Below, in pieces: positions 51,798 through 60,559 of a DNA stretch of 64,000 bases. Position 1 is the stretch's first letter, and each line of letters begins with the position of its first letter. Below the pieces are notes generated by a model. That model saw only the letters and a list, made by a program, of their open reading frames with translations, was not told the origin of the DNA and did not search any database. The stretch lies in assembly GCF_003290025.1 (NCBI RefSeq), contig NZ_QNHG01000001.1, positions 825,434 through 889,433 on the forward strand, written 5' to 3'. Made by a program: the position numbers and the translations under genes. The stretch is from Pseudogemmobacter bohemicus. Lineage in GTDB: Bacteria > Pseudomonadota > Alphaproteobacteria > Rhodobacterales > Rhodobacteraceae.

Positions 51798-52232
51798 TCA
51801 ACCGCTCAGTGCGCGAAAGCGTTCATACATCACCCGGTATTCCGCCGGGATATCGCGCACCGACAGCAACCCGAGGCAGGTGCCCGCGGCATCAACCACC
51901 GGCAAATGGCGGAAATGGCCGCTTTCCATCTTGCCAATAGCATCCGCCAGCGGGTCGCTGTCCTGCACTGTGACCGGGTCCGGTGTCATGGCGCTGGCCA
52001 CGGTGATCGCATCGGCATGCAGCCCCTGGCCCACCACCTTGCGCAGCACATCGCGCTCGGACAGGAGGCCCGTGATGCGGCCCTCGTCAATCACCACCAG
52101 CGCCCCGATATCATAATGGTCAAGGATCGAGGCGGCTTCGGTGATCGTGGCCACAGACCGGATCTGCGGCAGATCGCGGCCCTGAATGACTTCTCCGACC
52201 GAGCGGATCAGCATGGTATTCTTCCTTATCAT
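51798..52232 (-). CDS. CBS-domain protein
   Basis: A 144-aa protein made of two CBS motifs (residues ~10-65 and ~75-130), each with the beta–alpha–beta–alpha core: DHYDIGALVVIDEGRITGLLSERDVLRKV and ADAIGKMESGHFRHLPVVDAAGTCLGLLSVRDI. Such stand-alone pairs bind adenine nucleotides and act as energy sensors or regulators. No attached enzyme. The function is unspecific from sequence. It is seven bases from the next gene upstream. Confidence 0.87.
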   Translation of the reverse strand: MIRKNTMLIRSVGEVIQGRDLPQIRSVATITEAASILDHYDIGALVVIDEGRITGLLSERDVLRKVVGQGLHADAITVASAMTPDPVTVQDSDPLADAIGKMESGHFRHLPVVDAAGTCLGLLSVRDIPAEYRVMYERFRALSG

Positions 52233-52238
52233 ATCAGT

Positions 52239-52934
52239 TCAGAACAAGATCGGTTCCAGCACCAGGGGTTCGATCACCTCGACGCCGGGCGGCAGGCCCG
52301 CACGCAGCGGATCAGCATTCTGTGCCAGCAGTGGGAAGGTTTTGTAATGGCAGGGAATCACCCAGCGGAAATTGAAATATTTCCGCGCGGCCCAGGCGGC
52401 GCGTTCCATATCCATCGTGTAATGGCCGCCGCAGGAGAGGATGCCGATCTCGGGCTGATGCAATTCTCCCATCCAGGCCATATCGGCCATGATATCGGTA
52501 TCGCCCGAAATATAGACCGTGCGCCCCTCGCCGCGCAGCATGAAACCGGCGGCCGAGCCTGCCGGCAACAGCGCGCCACCCCCGAAATCGACCGAGGCCG
52601 AATGGATCGCGTTCACCATGGTCACCTTCGCGCCGCCGCAGTCGATGGTGCCGCCTTTGCCGAAGCCGATGGTCTCGGCCCCCTGGCCGTCCAGCCAGAC
52701 CGAGACCTCATGGATACAGGCCACCGGCACGCCCAGCTCTTGCGACAGCGCTGCCGCATCGGCCGCATGATCGCCATGCGCATGGGTCAAAAGAATATGC
52801 GTGGCCCCCGCCACCGCCTCAGCCCGCCGTGCGGCAGGGAAAACCGGATTGCCGGTCAGCCATGGATCCACCAGCAGCACCGCCTGTTCGATCTCGATAC
52901 GGAACCCCGAATGCCCGAGCCAGGTGATTTTCAT
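52239..52934 (-). CDS. UPF0173-type metal-dependent hydrolase (metallo-beta-lactamase fold)
   Basis: A 231-aa metallo-beta-lactamase-fold protein: WLGHSGFRIE at the start, the zinc motif LTHAHGDHAADA, VYISGDTDIMADM and GGHYTMDMERAAWAARKYF, all as in UPF0173/YtkL. Predicted hydrolase; the substrate is not known. It is cotranscribed with the downstream CBS gene (six-base gap). The 5' region holds a 16-bp inverted repeat. Confidence 0.88.
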   Translation of the reverse strand: MKITWLGHSGFRIEIEQAVLLVDPWLTGNPVFPAARRAEAVAGATHILLTHAHGDHAADAAALSQELGVPVACIHEVSVWLDGQGAETIGFGKGGTIDCGGAKVTMVNAIHSASVDFGGGALLPAGSAAGFMLRGEGRTVYISGDTDIMADMAWMGELHQPEIGILSCGGHYTMDMERAAWAARKYFNFRWVIPCHYKTFPLLAQNADPLRAGLPPGVEVIEPLVLEPILF

Positions 52935-53005
52935 GGTCTCTCCTCCTGTCCTGATTGTGCGGGGGGCAATCTAGCCACCCATTGTGACAGGTTTCCAGTG
53001 CTTTC

Positions 53006-53021
53006 CGAACCAGATGGTTCG
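53006..53021. promoter_or_regulatory. Inverted repeat upstream of the UPF0173 gene
   Basis: CGAACCA-GA-TGGTTCG, a perfect 7-bp inverted repeat with two-base spacer, about 70 bp before the UPF0173 start. Its compact form suits a dimeric regulator's operator; a small hairpin is the other possibility. Confidence 0.4.
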
Positions 53022-53053
53022 AATTCGCGCATCCCCGCCTTTCCTGTCCCGGC

Positions 53054-53090
53054 TTTTCCCCTGACCCAAATACTCCCGCCGGAGGCGCAG
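53054..53090 (-). repeat. Intergenic repeat, copy B5
   Basis: Minus-strand reading: GCCTCCGGCGGGAGTATTTGGGTCAGGGGAAAA, the B-type tail. It lies in the UPF0173/gatC divergent gap. Confidence 0.6.
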
Positions 53091-53238
53091 ATCTGCCAGA
53101 GGCACCCCCTCCGCCTTTGCGCAGGCACCCATAGAACAGGCAACCCTGGCACGGGCAGCCTTTGCCTTGCACAGCCGCCATGCCCTGGCTAAACGGGGCC
53201 CTGATTGAACGAAGCCAAAGCTTCAGAGGGTCTGATCC

Positions 53239-53526
53239 ATGTCCATCGACATTGATACCGCACGGAAAGTGGCGAAACTCGCCCGGATCCGGGTTGAGGA
53301 GGCGGCGCTTCCTGATCTCGCCCGGGAATTGTCCGGCATTCTCACCTTCATGGAGCAGCTGAACGAGGTCGATGTGACCGGCATCGAGCCGATGGTCTCG
53401 GTCACGCCGATGCGGCTGCGCCGGCGCGAGGATATTGTCACCGATGGCAATCTCCAGGCCGAGGTTCTGAAAAACGCCCCCGAAGCCCGCGAAGGCTTCT
53501 TTGCCGTGCCGAAGGTGGTGGAATGA
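53239..53526 (+). CDS. gatC: Asp-tRNA(Asn)/Glu-tRNA(Gln) amidotransferase subunit C
   Basis: Small 95-aa subunit of GatCAB, which amidates mischarged Glu-tRNA(Gln) and Asp-tRNA(Asn). Typical segments: [36 protein letters not shown] and the C-terminal [28 protein letters not shown]. It overlaps gatA by ATGA. gatB is not in this window. Confidence 0.95.
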   Translation: MSIDIDTARKVAKLARIRVEEAALPDLARELSGILTFMEQLNEVDVTGIEPMVSVTPMRLRRREDIVTDGNLQAEVLKNAPEAREGFFAVPKVVE

Positions 53527-55001
53527 GCGCGAATAGCTGGACGATCGAAAAGGCGCGGGACGCGCTGCGGGCCGGCGATATTTCCGCCGTCGATCTGACC
53601 ATGTCCTGCCTGACGGCAATTGATGCAGGCGATGCGCTTGGCGCTTTCGTCCATAAAACGCCCGAGCTGGCGCTGGAGCAGGCACGGGCGGCGGATCAGC
53701 GGCTGAAAGCGGGGGATGCTCCGTCTTTGTGCGGCATCCCGCTGGGGATCAAGGATCTTTTCTGCACCAAAGGCGTGAATTCCCAGGCCGCCTCGGGCAT
53801 CCTCCAGGGCTTTAAGCCGGAATACGAGTCGACTGTCACCACGAAGCTGTTTGCGGATGGCGCGGTGATGCTTGGCAAGCTGAACATGGACGAATTCGCC
53901 ATGGGCTCGTCGAATGAAACCTCGGTTTACGGCAATGCCGTGAACCCCTGGAAGATCGACGACCGCCAGCTGACGCCGGGCGGGTCGTCGGGCGGATCGG
54001 CCTCGGCGGTGGCGGCAGATCTTTGTCTTGCCGCAACCGGCACCGATACCGGCGGCTCGATCCGGCAGCCTGCGGCCTTTACCGGCATCGTCGGTATCAA
54101 ACCGACTTATGGCCGGGTCTCCCGTTGGGGGATCATCGCCTTTGCCTCCTCGCTCGACCAGGCCGGCCCGATGACGAAATCGGTGCGCGATGCGGCGATC
54201 TTCCTGCAGTCGATGTCGGGCTATGATCCGAAGGATTCGACCAGCGCCGAAATCGCGGTTCCGGATTTCGAGGCCGCTCTGACCGGCGATATTCGCGGGC
54301 GGGTGATCGGCATTCCGAAGGAATACCGGCTCGACGGGATCCCCGCCGAGATCGACGCGCTTTGGGAGCAGGGCATCGCCATGCTGAAAGACGCCGGTGC
54401 CGAGGTCCGCGAGATCAGCCTGCCGCATACAAAATACGCGCTGCCGGCCTATTATGTGATCGCCCCCGCCGAGGCCTCTTCCAACCTCGCGCGCTATGAT
54501 GGCGTCCGCTACGGCCATCGCGCAAAGCTGGGCCCGGGCGATGGCATTACCGAGATGTATGAGAAAACCCGCGCCGAAGGGTTTGGCGCCGAGGTTCAGC
54601 GCCGGATTATGATCGGCACCTATGTGCTGAGCGCTGGCTTCTACGACGCCTATTACAACCGCGCCCGCCGCGTCCGTGCCCTGATCAAACAGGATTTCGA
54701 GGCCGTCTTTGCCGCTGGCGTCGACGCGATCCTGACACCGGCGACGCCGTCATCGGCCTTTGGTCTGGGCGAGATGGCCTCGGCCGATCCGGTCGAGATG
54801 TATCTGAACGACGTCTTTACCGTGACGGTGAACCTTGCCGGCCTGCCGGGCATCTCGGTTCCGGTGGGGCTGGATGCCAAAGGCCTGCCGATGGGGCTGC
54901 AACTGATCGGCAAACCCTGGGACGAGGCGGGGCTTCTTAATCACGCCTATGTGCTGGAACGCGCTGCGGGATTTGTAGCCAAGCCGCAAAAATGGTGGTA
55001 A
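53523..55001 (+). CDS. gatA: Asp-tRNA(Asn)/Glu-tRNA(Gln) amidotransferase subunit A
   Basis: The glutaminase subunit of GatCAB: releases ammonia from glutamine for transamidation on GatB. The 492-aa amidase-signature enzyme carries the Ser–cisSer–Lys triad: Lys in [10 protein letters not shown] (~residue 80), Ser in [14 protein letters not shown] and nucleophile Ser in [14 protein letters not shown]. Directly coupled to gatC by a four-base overlap. Confidence 0.97.
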   Translation: MSANSWTIEKARDALRAGDISAVDLTMSCLTAIDAGDALGAFVHKTPELALEQARAADQRLKAGDAPSLCGIPLGIKDLFCTKGVNSQAASGILQGFKPEYESTVTTKLFADGAVMLGKLNMDEFAMGSSNETSVYGNAVNPWKIDDRQLTPGGSSGGSASAVAADLCLAATGTDTGGSIRQPAAFTGIVGIKPTYGRVSRWGIIAFASSLDQAGPMTKSVRDAAIFLQSMSGYDPKDSTSAEIAVPDFEAALTGDIRGRVIGIPKEYRLDGIPAEIDALWEQGIAMLKDAGAEVREISLPHTKYALPAYYVIAPAEASSNLARYDGVRYGHRAKLGPGDGITEMYEKTRAEGFGAEVQRRIMIGTYVLSAGFYDAYYNRARRVRALIKQDFEAVFAAGVDAILTPATPSSAFGLGEMASADPVEMYLNDVFTVTVNLAGLPGISVPVGLDAKGLPMGLQLIGKPWDEAGLLNHAYVLERAAGFVAKPQKWW

Positions 55002-55089
55002 TGGCGGCCGGATATATTCCGGCCCCGCACTGTTTCTCTGTCTGTTGAGAGGCCTGCGGGCCGGTATTGCCGTTTTACATGAGGACGCG

Positions 55090-55896
55090 ATGACCCCCCG
55101 CCGGCAGATCATTTCGGGTTTTTCACGCAAGGGCGCCTCGGTCCTTGGATTGCTGGTTCTGGCGGCTTGCACGCCTTCCGTCCCCGATTCCGGCAGCGGC
55201 GTGGGCTTTCAGGATTACAATTCCTATATCCGGGGCACCAATACCAACCCGTCGCAGAGCGCGGCTCCGGCGGCAGTGGTGCCTTTGGCTCCGGCAGGGG
55301 CGGCGCCTGCCAGCGCGGGCTTTGACCCGGCTGCGGCGGCTGCGGCCATAGACCGTGCCGATGGCACCACCACCCCGGCCCCGATCAGCGCGATCCCTGC
55401 GACCGGCACCAGTGCGAATTACATTCCGCCCGCCGACACCACCGGCAGCCGTCCACGCGGCGGCGCTCCGGTCGGGATCAAGGAAGAATCGGGCGAGATG
55501 ATCCACTCTAACCCGAGCATCTCGGACGAGAACGATTTCCAGGCCGTCTCCTCCCGCGAATCCATCGCCTCGGATGCCGAGCGGATCGCGAAGAACCGTG
55601 CCGAATATGTCGTGGTGCAGCCCGGTGCGCTGCCGGTGCGCCCCGGCGAGAGCGGGCCGAATATCGTTGAATTCGCGCTGGCCACCACCCATGCGCCGGG
55701 CGTGCAGATGTATGATCGCGGTCGCAACTCGAAAGATCCGCTGATCACCTGCGCGAAATACCCCTCGCCGGATCTGGCGCAAGAGGCGTTTCTGGCCAAT
55801 GGTGGCCCGGATCGCGACAAGCAGGGGCTTGACCCCGATGGCGATGGTTTCGCCTGTGGCTGGGATCCGCGCCCGTTCCGCACCGCGCTGCAGTGA
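55090..55896 (+). CDS. Lipoprotein with C-terminal excalibur-like domain
   Basis: A 268-aa protein. The signal peptide ends in lipobox LAAC (Cys ~27). The middle is low-complexity Ala/Pro/Ser/Thr, probably disordered. The C-terminus (residues ~225-268) CAKYPSPDLAQEAFLANGG..GLDPDGDGFACGWDP resembles the excalibur calcium-binding motif (DxDxDGxxC). The ATG at 55090 has GAGGA upstream. Located between gatA and a murein amidase, it may work in cell-wall turnover; this is only context. Confidence 0.75.
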   Translation: MTPRRQIISGFSRKGASVLGLLVLAACTPSVPDSGSGVGFQDYNSYIRGTNTNPSQSAAPAAVVPLAPAGAAPASAGFDPAAAAAAIDRADGTTTPAPISAIPATGTSANYIPPADTTGSRPRGGAPVGIKEESGEMIHSNPSISDENDFQAVSSRESIASDAERIAKNRAEYVVVQPGALPVRPGESGPNIVEFALATTHAPGVQMYDRGRNSKDPLITCAKYPSPDLAQEAFLANGGPDRDKQGLDPDGDGFACGWDPRPFRTALQ

Positions 55897-55906
55897 GTGA
55901 TCTCTG

Positions 55907-56608
55907 GTGAGCGACCGGCCTTCGCCGCAATGGCCCTCGCCGAATTTCGGCGAGCGGCGGGGCGGCGTGAAGCCCTCGCTGATCATCCTGCATTACACCG
56001 CGATGAAAAGCGCTCAGGCCGCCCGGGCGCGGCTTTGCGATCCGGAATTCGAAGTCTCGGCCCATTGGCTGATCGGCGAGGATGGCACCAGTCTGGCGCT
56101 GGTGCCGGAAGAGGCGCGGGCCTGGCATGCCGGGCGCAGCTACTGGCGCGGCATCCGTGATGTGAACAGCCATTCCATCGGGATCGAGCTGGCCAATCCT
56201 GGCAATCACCCCTTCCCCGAGCCGCAGATGGCCGCGCTGGAGCATGTGCTGGCCGGCATCATGGCGCGCTGGCAGATCGCGCCTCAGGGCGTGCTTGCCC
56301 ATTCCGATATCGCGCCTGATCGCAAGATCGACCCCGGACCCCATTTCGACTGGCAGCGTCTGGCGCGCCAGGGGCTGGCGCTGGCGCCATCCCCGGTTGC
56401 TGCGGCTGGCGGGGATTTCACAGCTCTGGCCCATGCGATTGGCTACGACCCGGGCCTTGATGCCGAAACGCTGCTCGGCGCTTTCCGGCTCCGGTTCCGG
56501 CCCTGGGGGCGGGGCGCGGTCACAGCGCAGGAGATTGACCTCGCGCAGCGGGTTCTTGCCGCATTTCCCGCCGGTTTTCCGGTTGACGGCGCCGGGGCAG
56601 GCGCCTAA
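55907..56608 (+). CDS. N-acetylmuramoyl-L-alanine amidase (AmiD-like, Amidase_2)
   Basis: A 233-aa zinc amidase of the Amidase_2/PGRP fold that cuts the MurNAc–L-Ala bond. Zinc ligands and catalytic residues appear in LIILHYTAM, EVSAHWLIGEDGT, WHAGRSYW and LAHSDIAPDRKIDPG. Length is that of AmiD without its lipoprotein signal; no signal peptide is seen, so it probably acts on cytosolic anhydromuropeptides like AmpD, or export is not obvious. Starts with GTG. Its 3' end contains the rnpB promoter. Confidence 0.85.
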   Translation: MSDRPSPQWPSPNFGERRGGVKPSLIILHYTAMKSAQAARARLCDPEFEVSAHWLIGEDGTSLALVPEEARAWHAGRSYWRGIRDVNSHSIGIELANPGNHPFPEPQMAALEHVLAGIMARWQIAPQGVLAHSDIAPDRKIDPGPHFDWQRLARQGLALAPSPVAAAGGDFTALAHAIGYDPGLDAETLLGAFRLRFRPWGRGAVTAQEIDLAQRVLAAFPAGFPVDGAGAGA

Positions 56609-56611
56609 TTC
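56583..56611 (+). promoter_or_regulatory. Promoter of rnpB
   Basis: TTGACG (56583-56588), exact 17-bp spacer, TAATTC (56606-56611). Initiation would be at about 56618-56619, the base where the RNase P RNA P1 stem begins. The promoter overlaps the end of the amidase gene. Confidence 0.75.
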
Positions 56612-56618
56612 CCGCCTC

Positions 56619-57055
56619 GCACGGATGGCCGGATGACCGCGGGGGGCGCGCAAGCGTCGTGCCGAGGAAAGTCCGGACTCCATGAAGCAAGGGCGCCGGG
56701 TAACTCCCGGCCGGGGTAACCCGAGGGAAAGCGCAACAGAGAAGAGACAGCCGCGCCGCCGGCTCTGGTCGGAGACCGGTGCGGTGATGGTGAAACGGTG
56801 GGGTAAGAGCCCACCGCGGTCCTGGCAACAGGAATGGCATGGCAAGCCCCGCCCGGAGCAATGCCGAATAGGGGCCTCGCGCGGGACCGGTCGGGCAACC
56901 GATACCGCCGCAGGGATGCTTCAGCCCGAGAGGCCCGGGTTGGCAGCTGGATCCCGTCCGTAAGGGCGGGGGCAGAGGAATGGTCATCCAGGGCGGCCCC
57001 CTTGCAAGAGGGACCAGCCGCCTGGACAGAATCCGGCTTACAGGCCATCCGTGCA
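56619..57055 (+). ncRNA. rnpB: RNase P RNA (rnpB)
   Basis: Catalytic RNA of RNase P, about 437 nt, which trims tRNA 5' leaders. The P1 helix is formed by GCACGGATGGCC (56619-56630) and GGCCATCCGTGC (57043-57054). Universal core segments are present: GAGGAAAGTCCGGACTCC near the 5' end, and AGAGGAATGGTCATCC with ACAGAATCCGGCTTACAGG toward the 3' end. A T-run (57056-57060) follows the P1 strand and probably ends transcription. Bacterial A-type fold. Confidence 0.95.
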
Positions 57056-57594
57056 TTTTTCGCAGATATCGAGCCGCTGGCGGCAGGGCCGCCGGATTTG
57101 CGCATGGGGGCAGGGACCAGACCTGCCGCATCCCGTACCAATCCGGGTGCTGCGCAGCAATAACCATGCCTGGCGCGGCCCGGTTCCGTTCCTGCCGGAT
57201 TCTTTGGCCTCCGGGCGGGGATTCTGCCCGCAATTCGGGCGGGTTTCTGGCCGGGCGGCGCCGCCCGGGCGAGAATCGACCTTCTGCATCCGTGAAAAAC
57301 AGGGGTGAGCCATGCGCCGGCCAGGCCCCCGACAGGGCCGGCCCCCCAGGTGCCACCGCCCGCCGCCCCGCCGGGGCCGGAGCGCGTGGCATGCCCGGCG
57401 GCGGAGTTCCTTTCTATTGGTGAATTTTCAGGCAGATTGCCTGCATCCTGCCGCCACATCCGGCCAGTTGCCACGATCTTTTATTGCCCGTTGCATTGGG
57501 CTGCGGCATTTGCTTACGTCTGTGGCAACAGAGCGGACAATCCGCCACCCAAAAGACAGCCGGCAGCGCCGGCCGGGAAGACAGGGAGAACTGA
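57056..57594. other. Gap between rnpB and the polyamine transporter operon
   Basis: About 540 bp. No gene with convincing start signals and protein-like composition is found. The promoter of the transporter operon should lie near the right end; TTGCAT-N17-TTACGT near 57493-57521 is a possible pair. GC-rich stems occur near 57225-57270 (CCGGGCGG...CCGCCCGG). Confidence 0.4.
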
Positions 57595-58698
57595 GTGACG
57601 GTTGATCCGAAGAACGACGCTTTCGTCGCTTTTGAGCATGTGCAGAAAAGCTATGACGGTGTCTCGCTGGTCGTTAAGGATCTGAACCTCAACATTGCCA
57701 AGGGCGAGTTTCTGACCATGCTCGGCCCGTCCGGATCGGGCAAGACCACCTGTCTGATGATGCTGGCAGGGTTTGAAACCGCGACCCATGGCGAGATCCG
57801 GCTTGATGGCCGCCCGATCAACCAGGTGCCGCCGCATAAGCGCGGCATCGGCATGGTGTTCCAGAACTACGCGCTGTTCCCGCATATGACGGTGGGGGAG
57901 AACCTGTCCTTCCCGCTGGAAGTGCGCGGCATGGGCAAGGATGAACGCGAGACCCGGATCAGACGCGCGCTCGATATGGTGCAGATGGGGGCCTTTTCCA
58001 ATCGCCGCCCGGCGCAGCTTTCGGGGGGCCAGCAGCAGCGGATCGCGCTGGCGCGCGCGCTGGTGTTTGACCCGACGCTGGTGCTGATGGATGAGCCGCT
58101 CGGCGCGCTGGATAAACAGCTGCGCGAACATATGCAGCTTGAAATCAAACACCTGCACGAATCGCTCGGCATCACGGTGGTCTATGTGACCCATGACCAG
58201 GGCGAGGCGCTGACGATGTCGGACCGCGTCGCCGTCTTCAATGATGGCCGCATCCAGCAGCTTGCGCCACCCGCCGATCTTTACGAGCGCCCCGATAACA
58301 GCTTCGTCGCGCAGTTCATCGGCGAGAACAACAAGCTGCCCGGCACCATCGAAGAGATCAATGGCGCGAAGGCCCGCGTGCGTCTGACCACCGGCGAGCT
58401 GATCGACGCGACCCCGGTGAATGTGACCCAGAAGGGCGAGAAAACCGTCGTCTCGATCCGCCCCGAACGCGTCGAGTTCAAGCCCGAGCTGATGCCGCCT
58501 GGCGCGCTGACGCTTGATGCTGATGTGCTGGAAGTCATCTATATGGGCGATATCCTCCGCACCCGGATGCGTGTCGCCGGAACCGATGATTTCGTGGTAA
58601 AATGCCGCAATACCCTTGGCCAGACCCGGCTTACGCCCGGCGGCAGGATCAAAGTCGGCTGGCATCCGGAAGATGCCCGCGCGCTTGACGCTCCCTGA
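57595..58698 (+). CDS. potA: Polyamine-type ABC transporter ATP-binding protein (PotA-like)
   Basis: A 367-aa ATPase. Walker A GPSGSGKTT (residues 44-52), Q-loop FQNYALFPHMTV, signature LSGGQQQR, Walker B VLMDEP and switch histidine in VTHDQGEA. The C-terminal ~120 residues form the TOBE-type regulatory domain (PERVEFKPE). The GTG at 57595 has AGGGAGAA upstream. First gene of a five-gene operon of importer type; putrescine or spermidine is the most likely substrate, inferred from the binding protein and permeases. Confidence 0.9.
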   Translation: MTVDPKNDAFVAFEHVQKSYDGVSLVVKDLNLNIAKGEFLTMLGPSGSGKTTCLMMLAGFETATHGEIRLDGRPINQVPPHKRGIGMVFQNYALFPHMTVGENLSFPLEVRGMGKDERETRIRRALDMVQMGAFSNRRPAQLSGGQQQRIALARALVFDPTLVLMDEPLGALDKQLREHMQLEIKHLHESLGITVVYVTHDQGEALTMSDRVAVFNDGRIQQLAPPADLYERPDNSFVAQFIGENNKLPGTIEEINGAKARVRLTTGELIDATPVNVTQKGEKTVVSIRPERVEFKPELMPPGALTLDADVLEVIYMGDILRTRMRVAGTDDFVVKCRNTLGQTRLTPGGRIKVGWHPEDARALDAP

Positions 58699-58789
58699 AA
58701 CGCTGCAGGCGGGCGAAAGACCCGCGCGGTTCAGAGGGTAAGGACTTTCCCCGAAAAACGGGGATCAGATATCAACACGGGAGACTGAT

Positions 58790-59869
58790 ATGAAGAAACT
58801 CTTGGTCCTTTCCACCGCGCTTGCGGGCTTTGCCCTGCCGGCGGTGGCGCAGGAAATCACGGTCATGGGCTGGGGCGGTGCTTACACCAACAGCCAGATC
58901 GAAGCCTATCAGAAGCCCTTCACCGAAAAGACCGGCATCAAGGTCAATTCGGTTGATGCCGACAACCCCGCCACCCCGGTCAAGGCTCAGGTCGATGCGG
59001 GCAACGTCACCGTCGACGTGGCCTCGCTGGAGATCGCCGATGCCGTGCGTCTGTGCGACGAAGGCCTGATCATCCCGATCGACGCCGCCTCGCTGCCCGA
59101 TGGTGTCGATGGCAGCAAAGCCACTGACGATTTCATCGCCGGCACCCTGACCGAATGCATGATCCCGACCGATATCTTCTCGACCGTCGTGGCTTATGAT
59201 GCATCGAAATTCCCGGAAGGCGCCGCTCCGACAACCATCGCCGATTTCTTCGATCTCGAGAAATTCCCCGGCAAGCGCGGCGTGAAAAAAGGCGCGAAAG
59301 CGACGCTTGAAATGGCGCTGATGGCGGATGGCGTGCCTGCGGGCGAGGTCTATGCGCTGCTCGCGACCAAAGAGGGCCAGGACCGCGCTTTCGCCAAGCT
59401 CGACACGATCAAGAAAGATGCCGTGTTCTGGGAAGCCGGCGCACAGCCGCCGCAGCTGCTGGCAGATGGCGAAGTCACCATGACCATGGGCTGGAACGGG
59501 CGGATCTACAACGCCGCCGTGGCCGAGAACAAACCCTTCACCATCATCTGGGACGGCCAGGTCTTTGAATGGGAAGGCTATGTGATCCCGAAAGGCGCCC
59601 CCAATGAGGCGGCGGCGCTTGACTTCGTGAAATTCGCCACCTCCTCCGAGGCGCTCGCCAAGGCGGCTGAATACATCTCCTACGGTCCGCCCCGGAAATC
59701 CTCGGCTCCGCTCGTCGGCAATGTCTTCGGCACCGATGTGCCGATGTCGCCGAACCTGCCGACCTCGCCCGAGAACATGACCAATGCGCTCGGCTCGGAT
59801 CTGGAATTCTGGGTCGACCGCGATACCGAACTGGGCGAACGCTACAACGCCTGGCTGGTGTCGAACTGA
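58790..59869 (+). CDS. Polyamine-type ABC transporter substrate-binding protein (PotD/PotF-like)
   Basis: A 359-aa periplasmic binding protein: signal peptide MKKLLVLSTALAGFALPAVAQ (cleavage VAQ-E) and the spermidine/putrescine-type fold. GWGGAYTNSQIEAYQKPFTEKTGIKV, VDVASLEIADAVRLCDEGLI, TDIFSTVVAYD and MTMGWNGRIYNAAV follow the PotD/PotF layout. Such proteins bind putrescine or spermidine, although relatives bind other amines. It is located directly after the ATPase gene. Confidence 0.87.
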   Translation: MKKLLVLSTALAGFALPAVAQEITVMGWGGAYTNSQIEAYQKPFTEKTGIKVNSVDADNPATPVKAQVDAGNVTVDVASLEIADAVRLCDEGLIIPIDAASLPDGVDGSKATDDFIAGTLTECMIPTDIFSTVVAYDASKFPEGAAPTTIADFFDLEKFPGKRGVKKGAKATLEMALMADGVPAGEVYALLATKEGQDRAFAKLDTIKKDAVFWEAGAQPPQLLADGEVTMTMGWNGRIYNAAVAENKPFTIIWDGQVFEWEGYVIPKGAPNEAAALDFVKFATSSEALAKAAEYISYGPPRKSSAPLVGNVFGTDVPMSPNLPTSPENMTNALGSDLEFWVDRDTELGERYNAWLVSN

Positions 59870-59932
59870 TCTGAGACCTGCGGCCATGGGAATTTCTCTC
59901 ATGGCCGTTCTCATTCTGGCGGGAGAGATCTG

Positions 59933-60505
59933 ATGGCCTCAGCTGACCCTTTCCGTATCGCGTCGGCTTTTCTGCTGGGGCTGGTGCTGAGCAGTGGCGC
60001 ATTCACAGGCGCGCTCAGGGCCGAGACCGCAAAGGCGATGGATTTCGCCCGCGCAGATCCCGCGATGAATGCCGCGATTGATGCCGCCCGCGCCACCCTG
60101 CCGGAGTTTCTGGCAAAGGCGGCGGCGGCGGATCTGTCTTCGGGCGATTACCGCGTGAAATGGGCGCGTCCGACCGATGAGGGCAATGCGGCCACCGAAC
60201 ATATCTGGGTGGTGCTGACTTCGGTTGACCCGGAAAGCGTCGAGGGTACGCTGGCCAGCCGCCCGGAGACTTTTCGCGGTGCCAGTGGCGATGCGGTCCG
60301 TTTCGCGCAAAGCGAGATCTCCGACTGGATGCTCTTTCGCGCCGATGGGCTGATCGAGGGCTGCTACACGACCCGCGTGATGCTTGCCCGGATGAACGAG
60401 CAGGATCGCGAAAGCTATGAGGCGCAGCTGGCGCCGCTGCCGGCCACCGGGACGTCCACTGGAAAATCCACTGGGGCGGACAGGAAAATAAGCGCCGGGA
60501 ACTGA
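59933..60505 (+). CDS. Secreted DUF2314-domain protein
   Basis: A 190-aa protein with a signal peptide (residues 1-30, cleavage near LRA-E) and a DUF2314 domain: MNAAIDAARATLPEFLAKAA, then DYRVKWARPTDEGNAATEHIWVVL, FRGASGDAVRFAQSEISDWMLF and IEGCYTTRVML. The role of DUF2314 is not known. A Ser/Thr/Gly-rich tail follows. Its insertion between the binding protein and permease genes of a transport operon is unusual. Confidence 0.8.
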   Translation: MASADPFRIASAFLLGLVLSSGAFTGALRAETAKAMDFARADPAMNAAIDAARATLPEFLAKAAAADLSSGDYRVKWARPTDEGNAATEHIWVVLTSVDPESVEGTLASRPETFRGASGDAVRFAQSEISDWMLFRADGLIEGCYTTRVMLARMNEQDRESYEAQLAPLPATGTSTGKSTGADRKISAGN

Positions 60506-60559
60506 CCGGCGACAGGAAGAACGGGCCGCAGGGCCCTGCAGAGGTTTCAGGGACAGACT

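Noticed and set aside
57514-59914. Long minus-strand frames over the potA-like and binding-protein genes (383 and 380 residues)
   Set aside because: They are antisense to well-recognised transporter genes.
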